Shown here: positions 18,811 to 28,254 of the stretch, piece by piece
How the letters are laid out: the number at the start of each line of letters is the position of its first letter
Numbering within the stretch: position 1 is the first letter of the stretch
DNA from: Psychrobacter piscatorii
GTDB taxonomy: Bacteria > Pseudomonadota > Gammaproteobacteria > Pseudomonadales > Moraxellaceae
Length of the DNA: 64,000 bases
Direction of reading: 5' to 3'
Assembly (NCBI RefSeq): GCF_904846415.1
Contig: NZ_CAJHAR010000010.1
Location: 51,326-115,325, forward strand
Translations under genes and position numbers: made by a program
The notes under the pieces: generated by a model
The model's input: only the letters and a program-made list of their open reading frames with translations
Databases searched by the model: none
What the model was told of the DNA's origin: nothing

Positions 18811-19316
18811 GCTGGGTTTGCCTCGCTGTTCGATAGAGTAATGGTATTGATGTCTTTTATGGAAATGTCTTTTGTAGAGTTGTGCTGACGTTCTGATACT
18901 GACTGCACGTTTTCCATATCTAATAATTGCGCTAATGTTATATTTTTCAAGTACTGTTCAATATGATTTGATAGTGCACACCATAGGTCATGGGTCAGGC
19001 ACATTGTACCACCTTGACAGTCACCGCGTCCTTCACACTGCATCGCATTAACGGATTCATCGACAGCAGATATGATGCTCATCACATCTATCTCGTTCAA
19101 TGGCTTGGCTAGGTTATAACCACCAGCTGCACCGCGAATACTGGTCACAAGGCCACGTTTGCGTAGCTTGGAGAATAACTGTTCGAGGTAGGAGATAGAA
19201 ATTGACTGCCGTTTAGCGATATCAGATAGAGATACTGCGCTCTCTTGTTGACTGGTCTGTAATGCCAAGTCTAGTAAAGCAGTAACGGCATATCTGCCTC
19301 GAGTAGTTAAACGCAT
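18807..19316 (-). CDS. iscR: Rrf2-family regulator IscR
   Basis: The 169-aa repressor has the winged helix-turn-helix of the Rrf2 family and the cluster ligands C94, C100, C106 and H109, spaced exactly as in E. coli IscR (C92, C98, C104, H107). With a [2Fe-2S] cluster it represses its own operon. An IscR type 1 operator candidate overlaps the promoter upstream. First gene of the isc operon. The low-complexity C-terminus (about residues 140-169) is unlike its core and probably disordered. Confidence 0.97.
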   Translation of the reverse strand: MRLTTRGRYAVTALLDLALQTSQQESAVSLSDIAKRQSISISYLEQLFSKLRKRGLVTSIRGAAGGYNLAKPLNEIDVMSIISAVDESVNAMQCEGRGDCQGGTMCLTHDLWCALSNHIEQYLKNITLAQLLDMENVQSVSERQHNSTKDISIKDINTITLSNSEANPA

Positions 19317-19485
19317 GTGTTATCTCCAAACTTTTATGTCATTTTTATTTAATAACGTTCTTGGAAAGGGATAGATGCAGTCAATAATAGATCAATATAA
19401 AAGCTGTCAATCATATCCGTTCAAGTTGTGTCTTATCGTTATTAAACAACAGATGGTTAACCCGATGTGTGCAACGATTAGGTCA

Positions 19486-19515
19486 ATTATACTTAATCCT
19501 GAGTAATTTAGTCAA
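19486..19515 (-). promoter_or_regulatory. isc operon promoter
   Basis: On the minus strand, TTGACT (19515-19510) and a perfect TATAAT (19491-19486) are separated by 18 bases. It lies about 170 bases before the iscR ATG, so the leader is long. Confidence 0.8.
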
Positions 19516-19519
19516 GATT
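19495..19519 (-). promoter_or_regulatory. IscR type 1 operator candidate
   Basis: The 25-base stretch centred on CTTGACTAAATTACTCAGG agrees at about 20 of 25 positions with the E. coli type 1 consensus ATASYYGACTRWWWYAGTCRRSTAT. It covers the -35 hexamer and most of the spacer of the isc promoter, the position expected for autorepression. Confidence 0.75.
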
Positions 19520-19622
19520 AAAGTGTGGTTAAATGGTTAATCGAGCTTATCGCTATGATTGATAAAAACAATGGTGTTCGGGATGTATGTATGAGCGGGG
19601 AGAGATATCTTATTTTTAACAC

Positions 19623-19672
19623 TTCGATATTGGCTAATTTATGATTTGAACGTAAGTTGTAGCAATATCGAA
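19623..19672. repeat. 10-bp inverted repeat
   Basis: TTCGATATTG (19623-19632) and CAATATCGAA (19663-19672) are perfect arms around 30 bases. It lies beyond both neighbouring terminator and promoter, so neither explains it. Confidence 0.5.
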
Positions 19673-19696
19673 CAAGCCAGAATGTAACAATCTAGA

Positions 19697-19743
19697 GAAA
19701 AAATGAGCGTCCATTACCTTCAATAGGCACTGTACGCTCATTT
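19697..19743 (-). terminator. Terminator of the SCP2/UbiJ-like gene
   Basis: AAATGAGCGT and ACGCTCATTT pair over 10 bp; on the minus strand the stem runs into six T residues. It lies 58 bases after the stop of the gene that starts at 20445. Confidence 0.7.
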
Positions 19744-19800
19744 ATATCTGAAATCATAGTTTGGTAAAAATCAATTGATAAAAGCTAAGTTCGATTAAAA

Positions 19801-20445
19801 TCAGCTCATCAACAGTGCGATGACTGAGCCAATCATAACAATCAGCGCCACCATAGTGACAATCATAAAGGTCTTTTGCTTACTCTGTAGCTCTTTAACT
19901 GTGGTTTCAAGTTCGCGGTTCTTGATGGTTAATGTGTTGATTTGGGTCTGTTGTTCTTTGATACGCTCTTTATAATGGTCTTTCTTTTCCGCCATTTCAG
20001 CATCGGTCGGTTTGGTTTTGGCTTTGCCACCTTTTATCTTTCTAATTAGACCTTGGATTAAGCTGCCGAGACCAAGCTGCATAATGAATTGTTTGACCAG
20101 CTGTACTTGAACAGATTCACCGCGCATCTGTAATTTTTCGGTCGTCTCTCTATCGTGAGTGGTGATAGCATTAATCACTTGAATGCTATAAGCATTGATA
20201 ACGACATCAGGTTCGCTACGACCAACAGGCAACTCGGCATCCAAGAGTACGCCTTTGGTACTAAAGGTGGCAAAAACCTCAACATGAGGCAAATATAAGC
20301 GCAACGCTACGACCGTACCTTGCTTGGCAAGTGGATAAGCAGCTTTACGTAGTTCAGGATCCAAACGTAACAATAGTGTCAGCGCCGACTCGATGAACAC
20401 CAGAATAATATTAAGAAGAGAGTGAGACAACGTAGAACGCTTCAT
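19801..20445 (-). CDS. SCP2/UbiJ-like domain protein with C-terminal coiled coil and membrane anchor
   Basis: The 214-aa protein has an N-terminal part that resembles the sterol-carrier SCP2 fold of UbiJ-type ubiquinone accessory factors (LDPELRKAAYPLAKQGTVVA..., then a beta-rich stretch with EPDVVINAYS). A basic linker, a coiled coil (about residues 155-190) and a C-terminal membrane helix (about 193-213) follow. The family match is by overall pattern only and I cannot confirm it; UbiJ itself has no membrane anchor and usually sits by ubiE and ubiB, which are absent here. Function open. It has its own terminator. Confidence 0.55.
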   Translation of the reverse strand: MKRSTLSHSLLNIILVFIESALTLLLRLDPELRKAAYPLAKQGTVVALRLYLPHVEVFATFSTKGVLLDAELPVGRSEPDVVINAYSIQVINAITTHDRETTEKLQMRGESVQVQLVKQFIMQLGLGSLIQGLIRKIKGGKAKTKPTDAEMAEKKDHYKERIKEQQTQINTLTIKNRELETTVKELQSKQKTFMIVTMVALIVMIGSVIALLMS

Positions 20446-20949
20446 GTAAATAATCCATTTTTTTATTTAGCAAATCAAAGTTATGTAATAAACTTAAGTT
20501 TATTTTTACCCGAAATTTGCAGTGGTATTTTGCTTATAGTAACGCCTTTATAATAAAAAGTAACGCTAGTTTCTGTCAGTGGTAAAATTATTACAGTACA
20601 ATCTAGCAGTTGATAAAGACATTAAAATTTATGACTGGTAATGCACAGACACCAACTGACAACTGTTTTAAAGAGTAAACAAATAAGTTGATTCATTGTT
20701 TGAATGAGGACAGTTTGCCTGTATATAGGTTGCAGATGTTTTGCGTAACATTGGGTGTCAAATAAGTAGTTGATGGCACAAAAAGATGTAAAATCGCTTG
20801 CACTCCTTATGCTGCCTTGATATAAAGACGATAACAAAGCGAAACCTGTTAATACGCCAGTCAGGTAGTTTTTATTGCGTAAGTACCACGAGAGCGTTAC
20901 AATGCTTGGCGTGAGCGTTTATTACCCCCTTAAACTTGAAGGAAATTTT
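20446..20949. other. Intergenic region upstream of hupB
   Basis: This 504-base divergent gap contains the hupB promoter at 20798-20826 and otherwise AT-rich sequence without a credible gene. A minus-strand frame at 20622-20837 lacks coding character and overlaps the hupB promoter. Confidence 0.5.
20798..20826 (+). promoter_or_regulatory. Candidate sigma70 promoter for hupB
   Basis: TTGCAC and TATAAA are separated by 17 bases, giving a leader of about 115 bases before the hupB ATG. Confidence 0.65.
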
Positions 20950-21222
20950 ATGAATAAGTCAGAATTAATTGATAGCATCGCAGACAAAAGTGGTCTAAAT
21001 AAGACTCAAGCTGGTGATGCTTTGAATGCTGTTATGGAAAGTGTTGGCGAAGCTTTAGAAGCTGGCGATAGCATCTCTCTAGTTGGCTTTGGTACTTTTA
21101 GCGTAAAAGACCGCAAAGCACGTACTGGCCGTAACCCTAAGACTGGTGAAGAGCTAAGCATCCCTGCAAGCAAAGTACCAAGCTTCAAAGCTGGTAAAAA
21201 CCTAAAAGAGCGTTTGAACTAA
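20950..21222 (+). CDS. hupB: DNA-binding protein HU
   Basis: The 90-aa protein [18 protein letters not shown]... is a standard HU subunit, with the dimerisation helices, the beta-arm [12 protein letters not shown] whose proline kinks DNA, and the tail [12 protein letters not shown]. It compacts and bends DNA in the nucleoid. The ATG at 20950 follows AAGGA by six bases; longer in-frame leaders are not needed. HU-beta is preferred over HU-alpha because ppiD follows, as in many gamma-proteobacteria, though lon is not upstream here. Confidence 0.95.
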   Translation: MNKSELIDSIADKSGLNKTQAGDALNAVMESVGEALEAGDSISLVGFGTFSVKDRKARTGRNPKTGEELSIPASKVPSFKAGKNLKERLN

Positions 21223-21273
21223 GCCGCTCCATGGTAGATGGTCGCTTTGGCTGATGTCATAAGCTAAGCACCG

Positions 21274-21305
21274 AAAAAGCACCTAAATATTAGGTGCTTT
21301 TTTTG
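21274..21305 (+). terminator. Terminator after hupB
   Basis: AAAAAGCACCTAA and TTAGGTGCTTTTT pair around a small AT loop and end in seven T residues. Confidence 0.92.
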
Positions 21306-21402
21306 TCGCTATAGTTTATCTCATACAACGTGAATATTTTGAGTATATACGAAAAATCACGTATCATAGGGCGCGCGATAGATGCGTTGTTTAAATAAGG
21401 TA

Positions 21403-21431
21403 TTGTCACTGAACCTTGTTTCCCCTAATAA
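21403..21431 (+). promoter_or_regulatory. Candidate promoter for ppiD
   Basis: TTGTCA and TAATAA are separated by 17 bases, about 130 bases before the ppiD ATG. Confidence 0.5.
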
Positions 21432-21559
21432 AATGTACACTTTCTTCCTCTTACCATTGCCGGCTTAAATAGCATTGATATTAGCAGGTCGCACTCAACA
21501 GCTCCTAACAGTATTACAATGGTTTTTCATCAATATAGGTTAATAAAGCAGAGATAACT

Positions 21560-23434
21560 ATGGATAAATTGCGCGATTTCTTAAAAAGCTGGCCAGGTCG
21601 CATTTTATTGATTTTATGCCTATCGCCACTGGCTCTATTGGGTGTCGAAAGCTATTTTGGCGGTGGCGTTGATCCCAACCAAATCGCTCAGGTGGGTGAG
21701 GCAAGCGTAGGGTTGTCCGAGTATCAGACTGCCGTCAATAACCGTCGTAGCGAAATACTAGAGCAAGTTGATGATGCCAGTTTATTGAATGAAGACGTAC
21801 TGCACGAGCAGGTACTAAAAGGTCTGATTGATCGTACATTGCTAGAGCAGCAAGCAGGTAAGCTTGGCATGACAGTCTCTGATGACACGATCAATCGTTT
21901 GCTGCGTGAAGAAGACATATTCAAAGATGCTGATGGGAACTTTTCTAACGATCAGTTTGCAAACTTTTTGCGTCAGCGTGGCATGACTAAAAACCAGCTG
22001 TTTGCAGAGTTTCGTAATCAGTTAAGCTTGGATCAGTTGAATGCTAGTATCGTTGGTACAGCCGTCTATCCAATGCAGGCAGTTAGCCAATTGATCGACT
22101 TGCAACTGGAATCACGCAACGTCTGGGTACATCGTTTTGATTGGCAGGACTATGCTGATCAGGTCAAACTGAGCAAAAATGACATTCAAGCATATTATGA
22201 TGCCAATAAAGACACCTTAAAAAGCGCGGCAATGGTTAACTTGGCTTATCTTCAGCTTAGCCCGCAGACCATCAAAGTCGATGATGTGACAACAGAAGAG
22301 TTGCAGCAGCAGTACGAAGCGTATAAGCAAGGTCTGGCTGCTGATGATGAGCGCAGAGTGAGTCAAATTCTGTTAACAGGTGATGATGCTAAGGCAAGAG
22401 CAGATAAAGTTAAAGCTCGCTTGGCTAAAGGCGAGTCTTTTGCTGCTGTGGCCAAAGCAGAATCGGATGATCCTTCAGGAGAAACAGGCGGTGATATTGG
22501 ACGCTTTAATCCGTCAGTATTTGGTGGTGACGCCGATGCCGTTGAAAAAGCACTAGAAGGCTTGAGCGTTGGAGATGTGACAGCCCCTATCAAGACCAGC
22601 TTTGGCTATCAAATATTCACAGTCACCGAAGATAATGGCAAAAAGATTCCAAGTCTCGATAGTATGCGTGCAGAGCTGACTGCTAAGGCAAAAGAGTACA
22701 AGCGTCAAGAAGTCTACGCGGATAAAGTAACCTCGATTAATGATTTGGCAGCAGATGGCTTTAGTATCGAAGATATTGCGCAGCAAGAGAATGTCACGTT
22801 AAAACGTATCAAAGATTATCGTAAAGAAAACAACAAATCAGTATTATCGCAACCAGCAGTGATCAAACAGGCCTTTGACGAATTTACGATTCAAGATCAG
22901 GCCGTAACGGCAGGTATAGAAGTTGGTAACGGTACGGTATGGGTACAACCAAGCAACTATCGTCCTACGACCACACTGAGCTTATCTAGTGCAACGCCAA
23001 GAATCACTCAGATATTGCGTCAGCAAAAAGCCACAGCCTTGGCGCTAAAAGAAGCGAAAGCTGTCGCTGCTGGTATCAAAACGCCAGCTGATATTGCTAA
23101 GCAGTCGGTAAGCTTGCAATCTTTGGGTGAGATCAATCGTCAAACAACGTTGCTGACTGATAAAGAGCGTGGATTGGCCTTTAGCAAGCAAGCTGCCAAT
23201 GATAGCGTAGTTGCGCTCGCTAGTGAGACTGAAGCAGGTGCAACGCTATTGGTTGGTGATCGCATCAAGACTGAGCAGCAGTCACCACTATCTGATATGC
23301 AAAGAGCGCAAACGGCCAGCATCATTCGTGATAACTTAGGTCAAGACCAGCTGCAAGACTACTTAGATTATCTACGTATGGTCTATCAGGTTGAGATTAA
23401 CGAAGCCAACATGGCAAATGCACAAGGGCGCTAA
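21560..23434 (+). CDS. ppiD: Periplasmic folding chaperone PpiD (SurA-N / parvulin)
   Basis: The 624-aa protein has a short cytoplasmic N-terminus, one membrane helix (about residues 13-32), a SurA-like N-terminal chaperone region, and a parvulin-type PPIase domain at about 264-358 (RRVSQILLTG ... GGDIGRFNP ... FGYQIFTV). PpiD is anchored in the inner membrane near the Sec translocon and helps folding of outer-membrane proteins. Length matches E. coli PpiD (623 aa). It follows hupB, the usual neighbour, and is closed by a strong terminator. Confidence 0.93.
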   Translation: MDKLRDFLKSWPGRILLILCLSPLALLGVESYFGGGVDPNQIAQVGEASVGLSEYQTAVNNRRSEILEQVDDASLLNEDVLHEQVLKGLIDRTLLEQQAGKLGMTVSDDTINRLLREEDIFKDADGNFSNDQFANFLRQRGMTKNQLFAEFRNQLSLDQLNASIVGTAVYPMQAVSQLIDLQLESRNVWVHRFDWQDYADQVKLSKNDIQAYYDANKDTLKSAAMVNLAYLQLSPQTIKVDDVTTEELQQQYEAYKQGLAADDERRVSQILLTGDDAKARADKVKARLAKGESFAAVAKAESDDPSGETGGDIGRFNPSVFGGDADAVEKALEGLSVGDVTAPIKTSFGYQIFTVTEDNGKKIPSLDSMRAELTAKAKEYKRQEVYADKVTSINDLAADGFSIEDIAQQENVTLKRIKDYRKENNKSVLSQPAVIKQAFDEFTIQDQAVTAGIEVGNGTVWVQPSNYRPTTTLSLSSATPRITQILRQQKATALALKEAKAVAAGIKTPADIAKQSVSLQSLGEINRQTTLLTDKERGLAFSKQAANDSVVALASETEAGATLLVGDRIKTEQQSPLSDMQRAQTASIIRDNLGQDQLQDYLDYLRMVYQVEINEANMANAQGR

Positions 23435-23470
23435 GCGTTCGTTGTATGGTTACTCTTAATTGTTAAACGT

Positions 23471-23505
23471 AAAAAAGCCACTGTAGCGATACAGTGGCTT
23501 TTTTA
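23471..23505. terminator. Terminator between ppiD and purH
   Basis: AAAAAAGCCACTGTA and TACAGTGGCTTTTTT form a perfect stem around a four-base loop. It lies between convergent genes and may serve both. Confidence 0.92.
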
Positions 23506-23594
23506 TGTTGTTCATCAGATAAACTAGAAATGAATAACAGTGTTAAGTATAAGTAGTGCTATTCATGCCAGTTTGCAACATGCTATAGGAGCAT

Positions 23595-25175
23595 TTAGTG
23601 GCGGAAATGACGCATGCCAGTAAATACCATCGCAATACCGTGCTCATTAGCGGCTGCAATGGTCTCATCATCACGCATAGATCCACCTGGCTGAATGATA
23701 GCAGAGATACCCACTTCAGCAGCATTATCGATGCCGTCACGGAATGGGAAGAAGGCATCTGAGGCCATAACGGCACCTTCAGTGGCCAGTCCAGCATGCT
23801 CTGCTTTGATAGCAGCGATACGCGCTGAGTTAACACGGCTCATTTGACCCGCGCCAACGCCGATAGTACGCTGACCTTTCGCGTAAACAATGGCATTCGA
23901 TTTGACATATTTTGCCACATTCCAGCTGAACAGTAGATCTGCCACTTGCGCTTCAGTTGGTTGTACGTCAGTGACGATTTTTAGATCGTTTGCCGTAATC
24001 AAACCAAGGTCTTGCTCTTGTACGAGTAGGCCACCATTGACGCGTTTGTAGTCAAGCTGACTATCACGTTTGTCTGGAGCTGGTAGTTCACCACATACCA
24101 ATACGCGTACGTTTTTCTTAGTAGCAGTCGCTTCAAGCACACCGTCTTCAATGCTAGGCGCAATGATAACTTCTACAAATTGATTATCGATAATAGCTTT
24201 TGCAGCAGCAAGCGTCAGTGGACGGTTGAATGCAATGATACCGCCAAAAGATGACTCAGGATCAGTGCTAAAAGCAGTGCGATAAGCAGCTACTTGGTCA
24301 TTATCAACCGCGACACCGCAAGGATTGGCATGCTTAACGATCACACAAGCTGGTGCACTAAAGGCTTTAACACACTCAAGGGCTGCGTCAGTATCGGCGA
24401 TATTATTATATGACAGCGCCTTACCTTGTAATTGCTTAGCCGTAGCAATAGAAGCTTGCTGGCTCTTTAAAGGCTGGTTTTCAGTGTAGAAAGCAGCGTT
24501 TTGATGTGGGTTTTCGCCATAGCGAAGATCTTGCGCTTTTTCTAGCTGTACATTAAATGTACGTGGGAAGTTTTCTGGCTCTTGCGTCTCATTGACACGG
24601 CTGCCTAAGAAGTTGGCAATCATACCATCGTACTGCGCAGTATGCTCAAAGGCTTTAACCGCTAAATCATAGCGTAGAGCTGTTGTCAGTTCAGTACCAC
24701 CATCTAAAGCAGTCAGTACACGGTTATAATCAGCAGGATCGGTCACGATGCCGACATGGGCATGGTTCTTTGCTGCTGAGCGTACCATGGTAGGGCCACC
24801 GATATCGATATTTTCGATAGCATCGTTCATCGTCACGTCAGCACGCGCAATCGTCTCAGCAAATGGATATAAATTTACCACAACCAAGTCAATACGCTCG
24901 ATTGCGTGCTCATTCATGACAGCATCGTCTGTACCACGACGTCCCAAGATACCACCGTGAATTTTAGGGTGCAGAGTTTTAACACGGCCATCCATCATCT
25001 CAGGAAAGCCCGTATAGTCAGACACTTCCGTCACAGCGACATTATTTTCTGTAAGTAATCGATAAGTACCGCCAGTAGAGAGTAAGCCAAAACCTGCTTT
25101 GATAAGGCCTTGAGCAAACTCAACGATATTGGATTTATCAGAGACCGAGAGTAGGGCAAGTGGGGTTGTACTCAT
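23595..25175 (-). CDS. purH: Bifunctional AICAR transformylase / IMP cyclohydrolase
   Basis: PurH carries out the last two steps of IMP synthesis. The N-terminal MGS-like cyclohydrolase domain ([16 protein letters not shown] ... [27 protein letters not shown]) is followed by the AICARFT domain ([35 protein letters not shown]). The ATG at 25175 (526 aa) is chosen over an upstream frame opening at 25283 because [14 protein letters not shown] matches the family and GGAAG lies 7 bases ahead. A terminator-like hairpin sits in its leader directly before the ribosome site. Confidence 0.96.
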   Translation of the reverse strand: MSTTPLALLSVSDKSNIVEFAQGLIKAGFGLLSTGGTYRLLTENNVAVTEVSDYTGFPEMMDGRVKTLHPKIHGGILGRRGTDDAVMNEHAIERIDLVVVNLYPFAETIARADVTMNDAIENIDIGGPTMVRSAAKNHAHVGIVTDPADYNRVLTALDGGTELTTALRYDLAVKAFEHTAQYDGMIANFLGSRVNETQEPENFPRTFNVQLEKAQDLRYGENPHQNAAFYTENQPLKSQQASIATAKQLQGKALSYNNIADTDAALECVKAFSAPACVIVKHANPCGVAVDNDQVAAYRTAFSTDPESSFGGIIAFNRPLTLAAAKAIIDNQFVEVIIAPSIEDGVLEATATKKNVRVLVCGELPAPDKRDSQLDYKRVNGGLLVQEQDLGLITANDLKIVTDVQPTEAQVADLLFSWNVAKYVKSNAIVYAKGQRTIGVGAGQMSRVNSARIAAIKAEHAGLATEGAVMASDAFFPFRDGIDNAAEVGISAIIQPGGSMRDDETIAAANEHGIAMVFTGMRHFRH

Positions 25176-25189
25176 AAAAAATCTTCCAT

Positions 25190-25216
25190 AAAAAAAGCCT
25201 GACGTAAACGTCTGGC
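25190..25216 (-). terminator. Terminator-like hairpin in the purH leader
   Basis: On the minus strand GCCAGACGT and ACGTCAGGC pair (one T-T mismatch) around two bases and are followed by seven T residues. The U-tract ends only a few bases before the purH Shine-Dalgarno. It either ends fis transcription or attenuates purH. Confidence 0.8.
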
Positions 25217-25324
25217 AAGGTGATGATGGCAATAACGGTAGACTATATCGTGATAGATAAAGCCATGCACATTCAATTGCCATGCATGATGATTAGTAAT
25301 AATGGGTGAGCTCATATAGCAGTG

Positions 25325-25687
25325 CTACATTAAGTCGTAAGTTTTGAGTTTTTTGCGTAAAGTGCCACGATTGAGGCCTAATATTTGTGCACACTTGGTC
25401 TGATTGCCTCGAGTTTTCTCTAGAACTACTGACAATAGAGGCTCTTCGACTTGCTTTAAGATAAGCTCGTACAAGTCGGTAGGCATCTCATCACCTAGCA
25501 TAGCAAAATACTGGCGAACGACGCGTTCAACATGTACACGCAAAGGCTGCTGTGTGCTATTCGCAGCACTTTCTAACGGGAACTCAACATCGTGAGCGAC
25601 ATGGTGATGATCTTCTTTATTATAGTCGGCAGGATGCTCAGAGCTCTTAGCAAAATGATGGGCATGATGCTGTGCATGAGGTGCCAT
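25325..25687 (-). CDS. fis: Fis family DNA-binding protein with His-rich N-terminus
   Basis: The C-terminal helix-turn-helix (NQTKCAQILGLNRGTLRKKL) and the preceding PLLSVVLEKTRG are diagnostic of Fis, a nucleoid protein and activator of stable RNA genes. From the ATG at 25687 the protein is 120 aa, longer than E. coli Fis (98 aa). The extra N-terminal 40 residues contain ten histidines (HAQHHAHHF, HHHVAHD). The longer frame from 25720 lacks a ribosome site. It lies upstream of purH and downstream of the prmA side, a common arrangement (prmA/dusB-fis) in gamma-proteobacteria. Confidence 0.93.
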   Translation of the reverse strand: MAPHAQHHAHHFAKSSEHPADYNKEDHHHVAHDVEFPLESAANSTQQPLRVHVERVVRQYFAMLGDEMPTDLYELILKQVEEPLLSVVLEKTRGNQTKCAQILGLNRGTLRKKLKTYDLM

Positions 25688-25835
25688 AAGATAATATCCT
25701 TGAAATGAAAAAAGAGTCAAACCATAAGATGTCAGAATAATAGTATATCAAATTAATATCGTCTAGCGCTGACAGATTGACGGCAATCTTAAAGTCAGCG
25801 ATATGTCAGGCTTATTCTATTGCTAAAAACAGTAT

Positions 25836-27098
25836 TCAATAAAGTGGTATCATCGTAATTTCGCGAATTTGTGCATTGTCAACGGGTATGGTAAATAGTA
25901 GTTGTCTGTTATTACTAGCAGCTAGCTGGCTTGGCTTACCCAATAAATAGTTGTTAGGCGCTGCTATAAACTCTCCAATGAGGTTGTCTGTCCCATAAAC
26001 ACTGACTTTTATATTTGGATAGAGCTGTGCTTTTGTGCTTTGATTGTTCAAGGTCGCACTGATATCGCTAAACGCACCTGTTGTTTTAATTTGACTTGAT
26101 CGATGACTTGGATTGGCGATAGTCAAAGCTGTCAGATCAGCGCTTGGCAAGCTACACGCCGCAATAGAGCATACCGTTTGGAGGCGCTGCGCATTGGCAG
26201 GGTTTTTGACTAATGTCTCTAGGTTAAACATAACATACTGCGCAGCAAGTAATAGTGCTAATACTAAGCATCCCAGTATCCAGAGAATAGATGCAATTGA
26301 ATGTGTTGTGGATGTTGGTGCAAACTGTGCATGTACGTTGTTTGCACGTTCTGTAACAGAATTTTCTTCATCTCTAAGAGGCACACCCATATCTATCAGT
26401 AGTTGTGATAAATCTGTACTATCTGCTGATTTGGCTTCGCGTTTATTCTGTTCCTCAAGAAGTGCTTCTAGCCATGAGTTATCAGCTTTGTCATTGATAC
26501 TAGCATGAATGTCATTGGCGGCAGTTGAGCTCAGTACTTCTTGAGTCATTGAGGAATGTTCTGTTGCAATACGATCGGTAGGGGTTGCTACAAATTGCTC
26601 TTGGCTTTTATTATTGGTTTTGGAAAATGTGATTGTCGAGTTGTCAGTTGTCGTGGCAGAGTTGGTATCGCTCACTTGCGTCAACCAAGCATCCATGCTG
26701 TCTAGTGAGTCGTATTCTACAATGCTGTCTTCTGGCTCATCGATATCCATATCATCATAGATCAAGTCGTCATGAATCAACATATCAGATGAACGTTTCT
26801 TATTGAGTGAGGATTTCGCAGTATTTGATATATTAGATGATTGATTACGATTATTGACAGAGCTCTCAAGTTGATTACTCAGCTTGGATTGAGCATTTTG
26901 ATATGCTGTAGCAGTATGTTGATGTTGAGTGGAGGAGCTGTTGGAGGTATCAGGGGTTACGATAAGGTGTTGATTGACCGAAAAACTTTTTTGGCACTGA
27001 GTACAGTTAATAGTAGCGTTGGCTTTATTTAGTTGATTCTGTTGCACTTTAAAGCAAGCTTGGCAATGAGGACATTGAGTTTTTATTGGGGTGGTCAT
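25836..27098 (-). CDS. Zinc-ribbon (MJ0042) and DUF3426 protein
   Basis: The 420-aa protein begins with a zinc ribbon with paired cysteines C9-x2-C12 and C32-x2-C35 (CPHC, CTQC). Next comes a long, polar Ser/Thr/Asn-rich linker, a single membrane helix (about residues 263-285) and a C-terminal domain of the DUF3426 type (LPSADLTALTIANPSHR, then YGTDNLIGEF). Function unknown; family members commonly lie near prmA and fis, as here. The linker is likely disordered. Gene symbol withheld. Confidence 0.8.
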   Translation of the reverse strand: MTTPIKTQCPHCQACFKVQQNQLNKANATINCTQCQKSFSVNQHLIVTPDTSNSSSTQHQHTATAYQNAQSKLSNQLESSVNNRNQSSNISNTAKSSLNKKRSSDMLIHDDLIYDDMDIDEPEDSIVEYDSLDSMDAWLTQVSDTNSATTTDNSTITFSKTNNKSQEQFVATPTDRIATEHSSMTQEVLSSTAANDIHASINDKADNSWLEALLEEQNKREAKSADSTDLSQLLIDMGVPLRDEENSVTERANNVHAQFAPTSTTHSIASILWILGCLVLALLLAAQYVMFNLETLVKNPANAQRLQTVCSIAACSLPSADLTALTIANPSHRSSQIKTTGAFSDISATLNNQSTKAQLYPNIKVSVYGTDNLIGEFIAAPNNYLLGKPSQLAASNNRQLLFTIPVDNAQIREITMIPLY

Positions 27099-27257
27099 AG
27101 GGTCGAATCCAAAAAAGTATGGTTATCTATACCGCTTAGCCACTCACCAACAGCTACCATGCTTTTTGAAATTCTATAAATCATGAGCAACGACAGAGTG
27201 GCGTCAAACATGTAACGTTTGACTGCCCTCTATCGTAACAGATGTAATTAAATGTTG

Positions 27258-28184
27258 CTAGCTAGTAAATGTACCAGACAAGCGCTGCCAATGCTGGTCT
27301 TCTTGTGCGGTAAAGGCATGCTTTGGATCGAGTGCAAAATAGGGTTGATAAGCTTCCATGACTTGTTCAGTCTGTGACTCGATTAAACCTGCCAATACGA
27401 TGCGACCTTTCGATGCAATCAATGTCGAAAAGTAAGGTGCTAAGCCAATTAAGGGTTTGGCCAAAATATTGGCGACAATCACTTCTACAGGCAAAACATC
27501 GTTTTGTGAGCAGTAATTTGTGAACTCTTCTGGTAAGAACGCTTGTAGACGATCACCGACATGATTACGCACTGCATTTTGATTGGTTGCGAGTACAGCT
27601 TGTGGATCGATATCGACTGCATACACTTGGCGTGCACCCAATAATAGAGCGGCGATACCCAAAATACCTGAGCCGCAGCCATAGTCGATGACCACTTTAT
27701 CTGTCAGATCTTGCTCTGTTAACCAGTCAAGACAAAGACGAGTCGTGGCATGATATCCAGTACCGAAGGCTAAGCCTGGATCCATAATGATATTGGTCGC
27801 CTCTGGATTGGGCGGCGTGAGCCAGTCTGGCACAATCCACAAGTCATTAGCGCATTCGATAGGATGGTAGTTACTCATCCATTCACGCTCCCAATCCTTG
27901 TCATCAACAGCCGTTAACCAAATACGAGTAGCCTGTACCTGTGCGGCGATTTCATGACTGAGCTGCTCAACAGCCTGACGGCTACCATCATCGGTGGTGG
28001 CATCAAATAGTCCTGTCAGTATGACTTCATCCCATAATGGTGACTCACCGGGAAGTGGTTCAAACAAAGGCTGATCACCTGCATCATCTAAGGCAATAGA
28101 TAGTGCGCCAGCTTCTAACAAAAGCGCTTCAGCCAAATCGACGTTTGATTTTTCACATTGTAAATGCAGTTGTTGCCATGCCAT
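27258..28184 (-). CDS. prmA: Ribosomal protein L11 methyltransferase
   Basis: PrmA trimethylates lysines and the N-terminus of ribosomal protein L11. The 308-aa protein shows the N-terminal L11-recognition domain (MAWQQLHLQCEKSNVDLAEA), the linker with MDPGLAFGTGYHATTRLCL, and the SAM-binding VVIDYGCGSGILGIAALL with the NILAKPL substrate-site motif. It is preceded by the TPR lipoprotein gene and followed by the DUF3426 gene on the same strand. Confidence 0.95.
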   Translation of the reverse strand: MAWQQLHLQCEKSNVDLAEALLLEAGALSIALDDAGDQPLFEPLPGESPLWDEVILTGLFDATTDDGSRQAVEQLSHEIAAQVQATRIWLTAVDDKDWEREWMSNYHPIECANDLWIVPDWLTPPNPEATNIIMDPGLAFGTGYHATTRLCLDWLTEQDLTDKVVIDYGCGSGILGIAALLLGARQVYAVDIDPQAVLATNQNAVRNHVGDRLQAFLPEEFTNYCSQNDVLPVEVIVANILAKPLIGLAPYFSTLIASKGRIVLAGLIESQTEQVMEAYQPYFALDPKHAFTAQEDQHWQRLSGTFTS

Positions 28185-28254
28185 AACGATAACCCTAAGC
28201 TAAAATAAAAGTAAATGTATGTTTTGGATAAATGATAACTGTAATGAGCGATTA

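Larger units (their letters stand above)
19317..19800. other. Intergenic region upstream of iscR
   Basis: This 484-base stretch holds the isc promoter and operator (19486-19519), a terminator for the gene at 19801 (19697-19743), and a 10-bp inverted repeat (19623-19672) of unknown role. I see no protein-coding frame. Confidence 0.7.
21223..21559. other. Intergenic region hupB-ppiD
   Basis: It holds the hupB terminator (21274-21305) and a candidate ppiD promoter (21403-21431). Nothing else is evident. Confidence 0.5.

Noticed and set aside
20622..20837. 71-codon minus-strand frame upstream of hupB
   Set aside because: It overlaps the hupB promoter, has no ribosome site and no recognisable protein character.
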